Source of the DNA: CAVSBT01 sp964609465
Lineage (GTDB): Bacteria > Chloroflexota > Dehalococcoidia > DSTF01 > JALHUB01
DNA length: 15,607 nucleotides
Direction of reading: 5' to 3'
Assembly (NCBI GenBank): GCA_964609465.1
Contig: CAZSSQ010000057.1
Location: 1-15,607 of the forward strand
Shown here piece by piece: positions 5,687-13,565 of this stretch (positions are counted from its first letter, which is position 1; each line of letters opens with the position of its first letter). The notes beneath the pieces are model-generated. The model was not told the DNA's origin and ran no database searches. It was given only the letters and a program-made list of their open reading frames with translations. The position numbers and the translations under genes were made by a program.

Positions 5687-5829
5687 TGAAGGCCTGGACC
5701 TGGCTTCGTCATGCCTTGCGCATGTGGCGCCGACAAGAGAGGGGGCAGGTAACTGTCCTGACAGCCGGCGCCATGGCGGTCGTACCGGCCTTCGTTGAGG
5801 AACCGATGGGAGCGCGAGGCTTTCACTAG
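5686..5829 (+). pseudogene. TadG-like remnant (47 codons)
   Basis: An open frame of 47 codons starts at ATG 5686, overlapping the TGA of the tadE-like gene by one base. Its sequence MKAWTWLRHALRMWRRQERG followed by QVTVLTAGAMAVVPAF is the N-terminal membrane signature of TadG/Tad-domain proteins, which usually run to several hundred residues. After AVVPAF the sequence stops resembling the family (VEEPMGARGFH) and ends at TAG 5829; cpaB starts 27 bases later. The large extracytoplasmic part is therefore missing, most simply by an internal deletion. It could still make a short membrane peptide. It was found by reading the sequence directly because it is so short. Confidence 0.65.
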
Positions 5830-5856
5830 TCCCGGAGGCAGAAAGAGAGGGACATC

Positions 5857-6741
5857 ATGGCTAGACCATTGGCAGGCACGGCGGCAGGCAGTACCAACCG
5901 CAGGCTCCTGCTACTAGGGCTGGTCGCAGGTGTTGTGGCCGCTATTCTGGTCTATGCCGCCCTCAGCCGCAGCTCAGAGAGCACCGGCGGCGCTGCTGGC
6001 GCCGCATCGATGGTGTCGGCGGTGGTGGCAAAACAGGATATCCCGGCCCGCACCAAGATCACGTCAGGCATGGTGGAGGTGCGGCAGGTGCCGACCGACA
6101 GCCACAGCGAGCTGGCCTACACCGACCTGAGCCAGGTCGTGGGCCAAGTCACACGCTATCCCATCGCCACCAACGAGGAGGTGCTCTCCACCAAGGTGGT
6201 GTCACTAACCAGCGCCGCCGCGACCGGTGACAGCCTATCCTACGTCATCCCGGAGGGGAGCCGCGCGATCTCCATCGAGGTGACCCAGGTCATCAGCAGC
6301 GGCGGCTTGGTGCTTCCAGGTGACTACGTGGACATCATCGGCGTCTTCGACGTCACCTTCGGCTCGGGAGACCAGGAGATAACCGAGGAGAGGTACTTCT
6401 CCCGCATCATCCTCCAGAACGTCGAGGTGCTGGCCGTGGCCCAGACCGTAGTCGACACCGTGCCAGAAGCGGGGACAACGACCGGCACCGACGGTGAGAC
6501 TACCACCACCGATGACAGCGGGCAGAGAGTCCGTAACACTGAGGCCGAGCCCGAACCCAAGGCCTCCACCGTCACCCTCTCGGTGACACCTCAGGAGGCG
6601 CAACTGCTCTTCCTGGCTGAGGAGAACGGGGTTCTGCGGCTGGCTGTGCGCCCCTACGGCGACGCCACGGTGCAGGATATCCCATTCGTGGCGGAGACAG
6701 ACCTGATTCCCTCGAACCTGCCGAGGCCGGTCGTCCGGTAG
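5857..6741 (+). CDS. cpaB: Flp pilus assembly protein CpaB/RcpC (SAF domain)
   Basis: The protein has 294 residues. A membrane anchor lies at about 16-37 (RLLLLGLVAGVVAAILVYAA). The SAF domain follows at about 52-116 (MVSAVVAKQDIPARTKITSG, then VEVRQVP). The RcpC-type domain is marked by VIPEGSRAISIEVTQVISSG and LVLPGDYVDIIGVFDV, and VTLSVTPQEAQLLFLAEENG leads to the C-terminus. A Thr/Asp/Glu-rich loop (about 203-235) interrupts that domain. CpaB is an inner-membrane-anchored periplasmic or outward part of the Tad machine; in diderms it works with the secretin, but no secretin gene is present here. The start ATG 5857 is preceded by GAGAGGG. Confidence 0.92.
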   Translation: MARPLAGTAAGSTNRRLLLLGLVAGVVAAILVYAALSRSSESTGGAAGAASMVSAVVAKQDIPARTKITSGMVEVRQVPTDSHSELAYTDLSQVVGQVTRYPIATNEEVLSTKVVSLTSAAATGDSLSYVIPEGSRAISIEVTQVISSGGLVLPGDYVDIIGVFDVTFGSGDQEITEERYFSRIILQNVEVLAVAQTVVDTVPEAGTTTGTDGETTTTDDSGQRVRNTEAEPEPKASTVTLSVTPQEAQLLFLAEENGVLRLAVRPYGDATVQDIPFVAETDLIPSNLPRPVVR

Positions 6742-6746
6742 GTAAA

Positions 6747-6754
6747 AACCCTAA
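6747..6754 (+). promoter_or_regulatory. Third AACCCTAA motif, upstream of cpaE
   Basis: AACCCTAA occurs at 6747-6754, within AAAAACCCTAAT, right after the cpaB stop. The partner AGACCC found 21 bases downstream at the two other sites is absent, so this may be a weaker or chance copy. A promoter here would serve cpaE, cpaF, tadB and tadC. Confidence 0.25.
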
Positions 6755-6778
6755 TGGGAGGCCCCGGCCACGTCGATA

Positions 6779-6798
6779 ATTGAGGAGGAGGCCTCAAT
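6779..6798 (+). repeat. Hairpin with AGGAGG in its loop, upstream of cpaE
   Basis: ATTGAGG (6779-6785) and CCTCAAT (6792-6798) are perfect complements around AGGAGG. The true ribosome binding site for cpaE is AGGAG at 6806-6810, so this is a second, unused-looking Shine-Dalgarno sequence shown in a loop. It could be a ribosome standby site or a protein target. Confidence 0.45.
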
Positions 6799-6817
6799 AC
6801 TCGCCAGGAGCTAGGCT

Positions 6818-8005
6818 ATGGCTCGAACCCCAGAAGTAGTCACGGTTGACCCCGACCTCAGCAGTCGCGCTGACATGAAGCGGGCCCTCCAGACGGCCCA
6901 CTTCACGGTGACCGGCGAGGCCGGCTACGGCATTGAGGCCGTCACGGTGGCCCAGGAGAAGCTGCCCGATGTCTTCTTGGTCTCCGTCGAAGAGCCCGTA
7001 GCCCGGGCCCTCCAGACCATCGAGTCGCTGGCCGACGCCCTCCCCGGCGCTCCCTCCATCGTCTACTCCGCCATGGCCGATGCCGCCTCCGTGCGGCGGG
7101 CCATGGTAGCCGGCGCCCGCGACTACCTCATCAAGCCCGTCAAGCCAGAGGAGCTGGTTCGCTCCATTCACAGCGTCCTGGAGCAGGAGGAGCGCAAGCG
7201 CATGCGCCTGGCGGGCCAGACGACGGAGACGGCGGCCCACGGCACCATTGTCACCGTCTTCGGTGCCAAGGGAGGCATCGGCAAGACCACCATCGCCACC
7301 AACCTGGCCACCGCTCTGGTGCGAACCACCGGCTCCACGGTGGTGCTGGTGGACATGGACACTCGCTTCGGTGACGTGGCCATCATGATGGACGTGCCCG
7401 TGGAGCAGAGCATCGCCGATGTGGCCCGCCATCTGGACGAGATGGACCGAAACAAGGTGCGGGACTACCTGGTCCAGCATCATAGCGGCGCTTTTGTCTT
7501 GCCAGCGCCCCTGCACCCCAGCGAGTGGCGCAATCTGACTCCTCAACATATCGAGAGGATCCTTGAGCTGCTGGCCCAAAGCCACGACTACGTCATCATC
7601 GATACGCCGGGCACCTTCAACGAAATCATCGCTACCACCCTGGAGCAGGCGAGTCTCATCCTGCTCGTCACCAGCATGGACATCGCCAGCATTAAGGACA
7701 CGGCGCTGGCCCTGGAGATGCTGCGAGCGGCTTCCGTCTCTGAGGACAAGGTGAAGCTGACCATCAACCACTGCACCTCCGCCAACAGCCTGCGCGAGGA
7801 CGACATTCAGCGGGTCCTGGAGTATGACGTGTTCTGGCGCATACCCCATGACCTAGCCGTGACGAGCAGCACCCAGCTTGGACAGCCCATCGTGCTTACC
7901 CGGCCCTACGCCCGCGTGTCGCGCAGCATCATTGACCTGGCCTATGTCTTGAGCGGTAACCGGCCGGAGCCCCGGGGCTTCCTGGACCGCATCCTGAATC
8001 GCTAG
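6818..8005 (+). CDS. cpaE: CpaE/TadZ-type pilus localisation ATPase with pseudo-receiver domain
   Basis: The protein has 395 residues. Residues 1-120 form a response-regulator-like receiver domain: an acidic pair in VVTVDPD, PDVFLVSVEEP at 50-60 and RDYLIKPVKPEEL near 101-113. The usual phosphoacceptor Asp is Ser56, so it should not be phosphorylated, while Lys106 is kept. Residues 143-380 form a MinD/ParA-type ATPase with the deviant Walker A GAKGGIGKTT (149-158), VVLVDMDTRFGD, and YVIIDTPGTFNE as Walker B. TadZ/CpaE proteins place the Tad secretion machine in the cell, commonly at a pole. The start ATG 6818 has AGGAG seven bases upstream. Confidence 0.93.
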   Translation: MARTPEVVTVDPDLSSRADMKRALQTAHFTVTGEAGYGIEAVTVAQEKLPDVFLVSVEEPVARALQTIESLADALPGAPSIVYSAMADAASVRRAMVAGARDYLIKPVKPEELVRSIHSVLEQEERKRMRLAGQTTETAAHGTIVTVFGAKGGIGKTTIATNLATALVRTTGSTVVLVDMDTRFGDVAIMMDVPVEQSIADVARHLDEMDRNKVRDYLVQHHSGAFVLPAPLHPSEWRNLTPQHIERILELLAQSHDYVIIDTPGTFNEIIATTLEQASLILLVTSMDIASIKDTALALEMLRAASVSEDKVKLTINHCTSANSLREDDIQRVLEYDVFWRIPHDLAVTSSTQLGQPIVLTRPYARVSRSIIDLAYVLSGNRPEPRGFLDRILNR

Positions 8006-8061
8006 GTAGCGGTGCAATGGCCGGGGACGGCATCAGTTCAGCTTAGGAAGGCAACCACGTC

Positions 8062-9420
8062 ATGAGTCAATTCCAGTGGCAGGGCAAGAAAGCGGGCATG
8101 GGAGGCGACGGATTCGGCCGTCGCTCTTCAGGAGGAAGCACCATTCGCTCCAGCGAGGCCCTCAACGAGCTGACCTACAAGCTCCACCAGCGCCTCATTG
8201 AGGAGTTGGATCCCGCCAAGCTGGAGGGCCTGGAGCCTGACAAGGCCCGCGCAGCAGTCGAAACGGCAGCGCGCACGCTCATCGCTCAGGACATGCCAGG
8301 CATCGTGGGCGCTACCCGCGACGACCTGGTGACCGCCGTCGCCGATGAGGTGCTGGGCCTGGGGCCCATCGAGGGCTTGGTGAAGGACAGCTCCGTCTCC
8401 GAAATCATGGTCAACGCGCCCGACACCGTCTTCTGCGAGAAGGAGGGGCGCCTTTACCTGAGCCCCGTCCGCTTCCGGGACGCCAACCATATCATGCGGG
8501 TCGTGGAACGCATTGTCGCCCCTCTGGGTCGGCGGGTGGACGAATCTTCACCCATGGTGGACGCTCGCCTCCCCGATGGCTCGCGTGTCAACGTGATCAT
8601 CCCACCGGTGGCCCCCAAGAGCCCCACCATCACCATCCGCAAGTTCCGCCAGGACAGGCTGACGGTGGAGGACCTTATCGCTACCGGCACCTTGACCCGC
8701 GAGATAGCGGAGTTCTGCCGCGCCTGCGTGCAGGTAAAGCTGAACTCACTCATCTCCGGTGGTACGGGCACCGGCAAGACGACGCTCCTCAACGCGCTCT
8801 CCGCCTTCATTCCGGACACGGAGCGTATCGTCACCATCGAGGATCCGACCGAGCTCAAGCTCCAGCAGGGACACGTGGTGAGCCTGGAGGCGCGCCCCAC
8901 CAGCCTGGAGGGCAAGGGAGAAGTAACGCAGCGTGATCTGGTGCGGAACGCTTTGCGCATGCGCCCGGACCGCATCATAGTAGGTGAGGTGCGTGGGTCG
9001 GAGGCCTTCGACATGATGCAGGCCATGAACACGGGCCACGAGGGCTCCCTGAGTACCGTCCACGCCAACTCGCCCCGCGACTGCCTCGCCCGTGTCGAGA
9101 ACATGATCCTGATGGCGGGCTTGGATCTGCCGGTGCGGGCCATCCGGGAGCAGATGGTGTCCGCCATCCACATGGTGGTCCAGATCTCCCGCCTCTCGGA
9201 TGGCAGCCGGCGGATAACCCACGTTTCCGAGATCTCGGGCCTGGAGGGGCAGATAGTGACCATGCAGGACCTCTTCCGGTATGAGCAGGAAGGAATCGAC
9301 GCCGAAGGCCTGGTAGTGGGCCACTTCCGCTCCACTGGCATCCGCCCTCAATTTGCCGAGCGCTTCGAGGTGGCGGGCATCAACCTTCCGTCGGACATCT
9401 ATAGCGGTGCGAGGATCTGA
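8062..9420 (+). CDS. cpaF: Tad pilus assembly ATPase CpaF/TadA
   Basis: The protein has 452 residues and is the secretion ATPase that powers Flp pilus assembly from the inner face of the membrane. The motifs are complete: Walker A GGTGTGKT at 233-240, the Asp box IVTIEDPTEL near 256-265, Walker B RIIVGEVRG at 304-312, and the His box GHEGSLSTVHANS at 325-337. The N-terminal domain holds the typical LGLGPIEGLVKDSSVSEIMV. Length and motifs match CpaF. ATG 8062 is chosen, with AGGAAGG about ten bases upstream. tadB starts 3 bases after the stop, so these genes are tightly linked. Confidence 0.96.
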   Translation: MSQFQWQGKKAGMGGDGFGRRSSGGSTIRSSEALNELTYKLHQRLIEELDPAKLEGLEPDKARAAVETAARTLIAQDMPGIVGATRDDLVTAVADEVLGLGPIEGLVKDSSVSEIMVNAPDTVFCEKEGRLYLSPVRFRDANHIMRVVERIVAPLGRRVDESSPMVDARLPDGSRVNVIIPPVAPKSPTITIRKFRQDRLTVEDLIATGTLTREIAEFCRACVQVKLNSLISGGTGTGKTTLLNALSAFIPDTERIVTIEDPTELKLQQGHVVSLEARPTSLEGKGEVTQRDLVRNALRMRPDRIIVGEVRGSEAFDMMQAMNTGHEGSLSTVHANSPRDCLARVENMILMAGLDLPVRAIREQMVSAIHMVVQISRLSDGSRRITHVSEISGLEGQIVTMQDLFRYEQEGIDAEGLVVGHFRSTGIRPQFAERFEVAGINLPSDIYSGARI

Positions 9421-9423
9421 GCT

Positions 9424-10407
9424 ATGGACCCACTGGCCTTGGGCGCCGCCGTTGCCGTGCTAGTGGTCATCATGCTGGGCGCAGTGGTCTTGGGCTCGGC
9501 GGCCACCAGCACTGCCAGCAAGGGGGCTCGCCAGCGGCTCCAGAGCCTGTTTGGGGAATCGGTGCTGGATCTGCCTGCGGCGGGCTCCGCCCTGCGCGAG
9601 AAGAAGTCGAGTGAGTTCCTGGGACTGGGGCACCTTCTCCTCGGGCGAGAATGGGCGGCCAGGACCGCCCTGGACCTGGACCGGGCCGACTTGCACCTGA
9701 GGGTAGGGGAATACGTGGCCTTGCGTGTCGGCATGGCCCTTCTCTTCTTTGCCTTTGCCTTCGTACTCATCCCGTCGCGCCCAGTGGCGATGGTGATCGG
9801 GATAGCGCTGGGCGTCGTAGGCTCCCTTGCGCCTGCCTTCTTTGTACGTTTTCGCAGCCGGAAACGGCTCAACAAGCTGGAGAGCCAGCTAGAAGAGGCC
9901 CTCACGCTGTCCGCTAACTCCCTGAAGGCCGGGTTTGGCCTGCTGCAAAGCCTGGAGCTGGCTGCCCAGCAGTTGGAGCACCCCATCGCCACCGAGCTGC
10001 GGCGCACCCTCCACGACATCAATGTCGGCTCCTCCACCGAGGACGCCCTGCTTGCCTTTAGCGAGCGGGCAAGCAGCTACGACCTAGACATCGTCATCAC
10101 CGCTATTCTCATCCAGCGGAGCGTGGGTGGGAACCTGGCCGAGATCTTGGACACGGTAGCTCACACCATGCGCGAGCGAGCGCGCATCCGGGGGCATGTC
10201 AAGGCTGTGACATCCCAGCAGCGGCTAACAGGCTATATTCTCGGCATTATGCCCATCGCCGTCATGGGCCTCCTCTTTATGGTGGCTAGTGAGTACATGA
10301 CTCCACTCTTCACCACCCTCGCCGGGCAAGTGATTCTGGTGGGGGCGGGCATCATGGAGTTCATCGGCATACTGCTCATCCGGCGCATTCTGGCCATAGA
10401 GGTGTAG
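9424..10407 (+). CDS. tadB: Tad pilus inner-membrane platform protein TadB
   Basis: The protein has 327 residues and is of the type II secretion F (GspF-like) family. A membrane segment lies at about 5-24, a pair at about 97-140 (YVALRVGMALLFFAFAFVLI and AMVIGIALGVVGSLAPAFFV), and another pair at the C-terminus (TGYILGIMPIAVMGLLFMVA and GAGIMEFIGILLIRRIL). Between them is the cytoplasmic domain with EEALTLSANSLKAGFGLLQS and ERASSYDLDIVITAILIQRS. It forms the membrane platform with TadC on which the CpaF ATPase acts. It starts 3 bases after cpaF and tadC follows after 7 bases. Confidence 0.92.
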   Translation: MDPLALGAAVAVLVVIMLGAVVLGSAATSTASKGARQRLQSLFGESVLDLPAAGSALREKKSSEFLGLGHLLLGREWAARTALDLDRADLHLRVGEYVALRVGMALLFFAFAFVLIPSRPVAMVIGIALGVVGSLAPAFFVRFRSRKRLNKLESQLEEALTLSANSLKAGFGLLQSLELAAQQLEHPIATELRRTLHDINVGSSTEDALLAFSERASSYDLDIVITAILIQRSVGGNLAEILDTVAHTMRERARIRGHVKAVTSQQRLTGYILGIMPIAVMGLLFMVASEYMTPLFTTLAGQVILVGAGIMEFIGILLIRRILAIEV

Positions 10408-10414
10408 AGTAGCG

Positions 10415-11335
10415 ATGGAGCAGAATCTGCTTGCCCTGGCAGCGGCAGCCTTCGTCCTCGTCACGATGTTCCTGGTGATCATGGGGTCCTTGTGGCGCGG
10501 CGAGAACCCCGTGCGGGCGCGGGTGGACTCGCTGGTATCAGGGACCAACCGGGAAGACCTGCCTGACCTTGCGCGTCCCCTCACAGAGCGCGTGCTGGGC
10601 CCGGCCCTCGATGCCGCAGCGGATCGTATCGTGGCCATGCTGCCTCAGAGCGTGCTGGACGGTTTGAAGAGGAAGCTGATCCTGGCCGGGGAGCCCATGA
10701 ACCTGGGCGGCTTCCTGACTGTCGTGGCCCTCTCTACCGGGCTCTTCGTGGTCCTTGGGTTCGCCCTGGTGGTGGCTTCCGGAGGAGGTTTTCAGGCCAA
10801 GGAGTTGCTGTTGCTGGTAGCCGTGGGCAGCGTGGGGCTGGTACTCCCTTACCTCTGGCTGATCAACCGTATCCGCCGCCGCCAGTCCGTCATCACCAAG
10901 AGTCTGCCGGACTCCTTTGACCTGGTGACCACCTGCGTGGAGGCAGGGCTGGGCCTCGATGCCGCCCTGGCCCGGGTGGCGGAGAAGGTGGAGGGCCCCT
11001 TCGCCGAGGAGCTCTCGCGCACACTGCGGGAAGTGGGTATGGGCCGCATGCGCCGCGATGCCCTGCAAGAGCTAGGCGAGCGCACAGGGGTGCTGGACCT
11101 CGTCACCTTCGTAAATGCCGTTGTTCAGGCCGAGCAGATGGGCACCGGCATCGGGCAGGTGCTCCGCGTCCAGTCCGAGCAACTGCGCCTGCGACGTCGG
11201 CAACGGGCGGAGGAGACGGCCAACCAGGCCCCGGTAAAGATGGTCTTCCCTCTGGTGCTCTGCATCTTTCCCACCCTGTTCATGGTCATTCTGGGGCCTG
11301 CTGCAATCACCCTCTACGAGAACTTCTCGAAGTGA
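10415..11335 (+). CDS. tadC: Tad pilus inner-membrane platform protein TadC
   Basis: The protein has 306 residues and is the second GspF-like platform subunit of the Tad machine. Membrane segments occur at about 5-24, at about 104-145 (two), and at the C-terminus (MVFPLVLCIFPTLFMVILGP). The cytoplasmic core shows SLPDSFDLVTTCVEAGLGLD, AALARVAEKVEGPFAEEL and AVVQAEQMGTGIGQVLRVQS, typical of TadC. The order cpaF-tadB-tadC is the classic one. The stop overlaps the start of the DUF192 gene by four bases. Confidence 0.92.
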   Translation: MEQNLLALAAAAFVLVTMFLVIMGSLWRGENPVRARVDSLVSGTNREDLPDLARPLTERVLGPALDAAADRIVAMLPQSVLDGLKRKLILAGEPMNLGGFLTVVALSTGLFVVLGFALVVASGGGFQAKELLLLVAVGSVGLVLPYLWLINRIRRRQSVITKSLPDSFDLVTTCVEAGLGLDAALARVAEKVEGPFAEELSRTLREVGMGRMRRDALQELGERTGVLDLVTFVNAVVQAEQMGTGIGQVLRVQSEQLRLRRRQRAEETANQAPVKMVFPLVLCIFPTLFMVILGPAAITLYENFSK

Positions 11336-11700
11336 GCCGAGAGCCGCTGCGGGTGAGGAACCTTACGCGCGGCAGCGGCGTTGCTGTCCGCGTGCGACGC
11401 GCCGACCGGGCGTGGTCCCGTTTGGTGGGACTCCTGGGCCGCCGTAGCCTGGCCGGGGACGAGGGACTCCTTCTGACGCCGTGCACCTCCATCCACACCT
11501 TCTTCATGCTTTTCCCCATAGACATCCTCTACCTGGACCGGGAGCACGTGGTTGTGAAGGCGGTGCGGGCTCTCCGGCCCTTCCGCCTCTCGGCTTGCCT
11601 GAGGGGCGGCCGCTCGACCCTCGAGCTACCTGCCGGTGCCATCGAGGCCAGCGGCACCCAGGTTGGAGACCGCTTGGTCCTGGCCCCCTCTGACACATAG
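11332..11700 (+). CDS. DUF192 family protein, translationally coupled to tadC
   Basis: The protein has 122 residues, starting at GTG 11332 in a GTGA overlap with the tadC stop, without a clear ribosome binding site of its own, so translation is probably coupled. The central region GLLGRRSLAGDEGLLLTPCT and SIHTFFMLFPIDILYLDREH followed by VVVKAVRALRPFRLS and ELPAGAIEASGTQVGDRLVL is the DUF192 fold signature. Members are often found beside tad or archaellum-like clusters and some are exported; this copy lacks a signal peptide. The function of the family is unknown; the coupling suggests a link with the pilus machine. Confidence 0.88.
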   Translation: MSREPLRVRNLTRGSGVAVRVRRADRAWSRLVGLLGRRSLAGDEGLLLTPCTSIHTFFMLFPIDILYLDREHVVVKAVRALRPFRLSACLRGGRSTLELPAGAIEASGTQVGDRLVLAPSDT

Positions 11701-11915
11701 CAGCGTCGCCTTCTTTCTCTCGTAGCTGTCAGCGCGGGCAGAGGCCCAAAGTCGTTCGCCTCGCCTGCAAACAGCGCTGGGGCCTGCCTGGAAGGGGCTC
11801 ACGCCTATCATGGTCACCCGTGGCCCCAGCATCGCCACCAGCGCCGGCCGCATCCAGGGACGACAGAGGGTGAGGAGCCCGGGGGTTGACCAGACCCCGC
11901 TCAACCTGCGGACTG
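11701..11915. other. Intergenic region between convergent genes
   Basis: These 215 bases lie between the plus-strand tad operon and the minus-strand binding-protein operon. GCTGGGGCC (11776-11784) and GGCCCCAGC (11822-11830) form a 9-bp inverted repeat with a 37-base loop. GGTTGA (11884-11889) and TCAACC (11901-11906) form a small one near the end of the binding-protein gene. Neither has a U-run. No gene is supported here. Confidence 0.45.
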
Positions 11916-13283
11916 CTAGCGGCTCAAGCGGTCGTTGTACTCCTTGATGGCGGCGTTGCTCGCCTTGACCGCAGCCGCCAGCGCCTCGTCCGGGCTGGCG
12001 CTCCCCGAGAGCATGCTCTCGATGGCGGCCCTGATGCTGTCCTCTACCTGCTGGAAGGGGCCCAGGAGTGCACCCAGGGCGGCAGTGGTGGTGGCGGTCT
12101 TGGCGAAGAGATCGGCCGGAATCTCGAACTGAGGGTACTTGGCGATAATGTCCCTTGCGGCTGGCAAGTCATAGGCGGAGTTGCGCACGGGGAGGTAGCC
12201 GCTGCCAGCGAACCATTCCGCCTGCTGTTCGGGTTCTGCGAACCACTTGATGAACTTCCAGGCGGCGTCCTGCTCTTCCTTTGGGCGGGCATTCATGATC
12301 CAGAGAGAGCGGCCGTAGACGCCGGGCGAGCCTTCGGGGACTTTGCCGGGGATGCCGGGGACGGGCGCCACGCCCAGCTCGACGCCCTCTATCCCTGTCT
12401 CGAGGACATCCATGACGGAGCGCAGGGCGGCCGAGGTGCCGAGGACCATCACAGCCTTCCTGGCGCCGACGGCGAGCAGAGCGTTGGCGCCGGTCGGGTC
12501 CCACCCCACGTTCAGGGCCAGGCCGTCGTGCACCATGTCGTACCACCACTGGAAGAACTCCCGGCCGGCCTCATTGTCGAAGGCGACCTCGGTAGCGAAG
12601 CCAGCGCGGCCGTTGTCGTTGTTGACGTAGGGCTCACCGGCGCCCGCCACCATGAACCTGAGAAACCAGGGCTGGATCTCCAGGGCGAGGCCATAGCGGG
12701 TGACGTTGCCGGCGGAGTCGCGCTGTGCGAGCTTCTCTGAGGCGGCGTGGACCTCGTCCAGGTCCGTGGGTGGCTGCTCCGGGTCCAGCCCGGCCTCTCG
12801 GAAGGGGATCTTGTTGTAGTACATGAGGGGCACGGCCAGGCCGCAGGGCATGGAGTAGAGGGTGCTGTCAATTGTGTAGTAGGCAATCGAGGCAGGGGCG
12901 AAGTCCGACAGGTCGTAGTCTTCCTGATCCAGGTACTCCTGGATGGGAGTGATCTCGCCGCTGTCGAGCATGGACTGGGCGAAGACCTCCGACATGTAGG
13001 CGACGGCGGGGACGTCGCCGCTGGGCATGCTGGCGATGAGCTTCAGCGTCAACTCGGTGCTGTTGCCCTGGAAGATGGGCTCCACCTTCACCTCGTTCTG
13101 GGAGGCGTTGAAGCGGTCTACCAGCTTCACGAGGTTCTCCTCAGCCGAGGCCGGCTCCGAGTGCCAGAAGGTGATCTTGACCGGGCCGGAGGGGGTCTCC
13201 CTCTTAGCGGGCTCACCGCCGCCACCGCCGCAGGCCGTGAGGACCAGCGAGAGAACAGCTAGGAAAAGAGCGAAGCGTCTCAT
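11916..13283 (-). CDS. Extracellular solute-binding lipoprotein, family 1 (sugar ABC transporter), downstream copy
   Basis: The protein has 455 residues. The signal peptide MRRFALFLAVLSLVLTAC ends in the lipobox LTAC, so the mature protein is a lipid-anchored binding protein. GPVKITFWHSEPAS opens the family 1 (UgpB/MalE-like) fold; other typical blocks are IASMPSGDVPAVAYM, MPCGLAVPLMYYNKIPF, and AAWKFIKWFAEPEQQAEWF with SGYLPVRNSAYD. The ligand cannot be told; sugars or glycerol phosphates are typical. The start ATG 13283 follows GAGGAGGT. It is a tandem duplicate of the gene at 13566-14936 (about 85 % identical by hand alignment). No permease gene follows; the next gene leftwards is on the other strand. 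Confidence 0.92.
   Translation of the reverse strand: MRRFALFLAVLSLVLTACGGGGGEPAKRETPSGPVKITFWHSEPASAEENLVKLVDRFNASQNEVKVEPIFQGNSTELTLKLIASMPSGDVPAVAYMSEVFAQSMLDSGEITPIQEYLDQEDYDLSDFAPASIAYYTIDSTLYSMPCGLAVPLMYYNKIPFREAGLDPEQPPTDLDEVHAASEKLAQRDSAGNVTRYGLALEIQPWFLRFMVAGAGEPYVNNDNGRAGFATEVAFDNEAGREFFQWWYDMVHDGLALNVGWDPTGANALLAVGARKAVMVLGTSAALRSVMDVLETGIEGVELGVAPVPGIPGKVPEGSPGVYGRSLWIMNARPKEEQDAAWKFIKWFAEPEQQAEWFAGSGYLPVRNSAYDLPAARDIIAKYPQFEIPADLFAKTATTTAALGALLGPFQQVEDSIRAAIESMLSGSASPDEALAAAVKASNAAIKEYNDRLSR
11929..12062. repeat. Near-identical tract shared by the two binding-protein genes (copy 1)
   Basis: This 134-base tract matches 13579-13712 with one difference that I could find, although the two proteins differ at about 15 % of positions overall. 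It covers the C-terminal roughly 44 codons, including third codon positions. This points to gene conversion or a strongly constrained segment. Confidence 0.7.
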
Positions 13284-13383
13284 GCTATCTTACCTCCTCG
13301 AAGAGAATCCGCCGGTCGCTGAAGACATACAAGCCAGGGACCGGAGTGCCTCGGGCTGGGTAGGGGCTGTGTTGCGTTTGGCC

Positions 13384-13560
13384 TTAGCGGCAGCCGAAGT
13401 CCATGAACGCCTCGTAGATAGCGTGGTGCTTCCCCGGCGGTAGGCCGATGTGCCACGGCTGGCCATACTGCAGGACAATGAAGCCGCCGTTGAAACGGCC
13501 GAACTGCTCCACCATCTGCTTCGCCTCTGCCCTCACCTCCTCGACGCTGACCTCCCTGCG
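13384..13560 (-). pseudogene. 3' remnant of a uroporphyrinogen-decarboxylase-like gene
   Basis: Between the two binding-protein genes the minus strand has an open frame ending at TAA 13384-13386 that reads RREVSVEEVRAEAKQMVEQF, then GRFNGGFIVLQYGQPWHIGL, then PPGKHHAIYEAFMDFGCR. The GGFI, PP and AxYEAF pattern resembles the C-terminus of URO-D-like proteins (GGFI...PPEN..AMYEA), often encoded with sugar or methyl-group metabolism genes. About 58 codons remain out of the roughly 330 or more expected. The 5' part is replaced by the end of the upstream binding-protein gene, with no start codon or ribosome binding site in front. It is best explained as a gene truncated by the duplication event. 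The family call is moderately sure. Confidence 0.6.
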
Positions 13561-13565
13561 GGCTG

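Noticed and set aside
3401..6754. CCCTAA motifs as telomere-like repeats
   Set aside because: They are single copies, not tandem arrays, and two lie at sensible promoter positions; a telomere-like role has no support.
11776..11830. Inverted repeat as a terminator for the tad operon
   Set aside because: The 9-bp stem has a 37-base loop and no U-run, so it is not a convincing intrinsic terminator.
11626..11904. Minus-strand open frame of 92 codons after the DUF192 gene
   Set aside because: It overlaps the DUF192 gene antisense, lacks a ribosome binding site and shows no recognisable family.
11886..12740. Long plus-strand open frame of 284 codons opposite the binding-protein gene
   Set aside because: It is antisense to a clear lipoprotein gene, and the other binding-protein copy does not keep an equally long frame there; it is a high-GC shadow.
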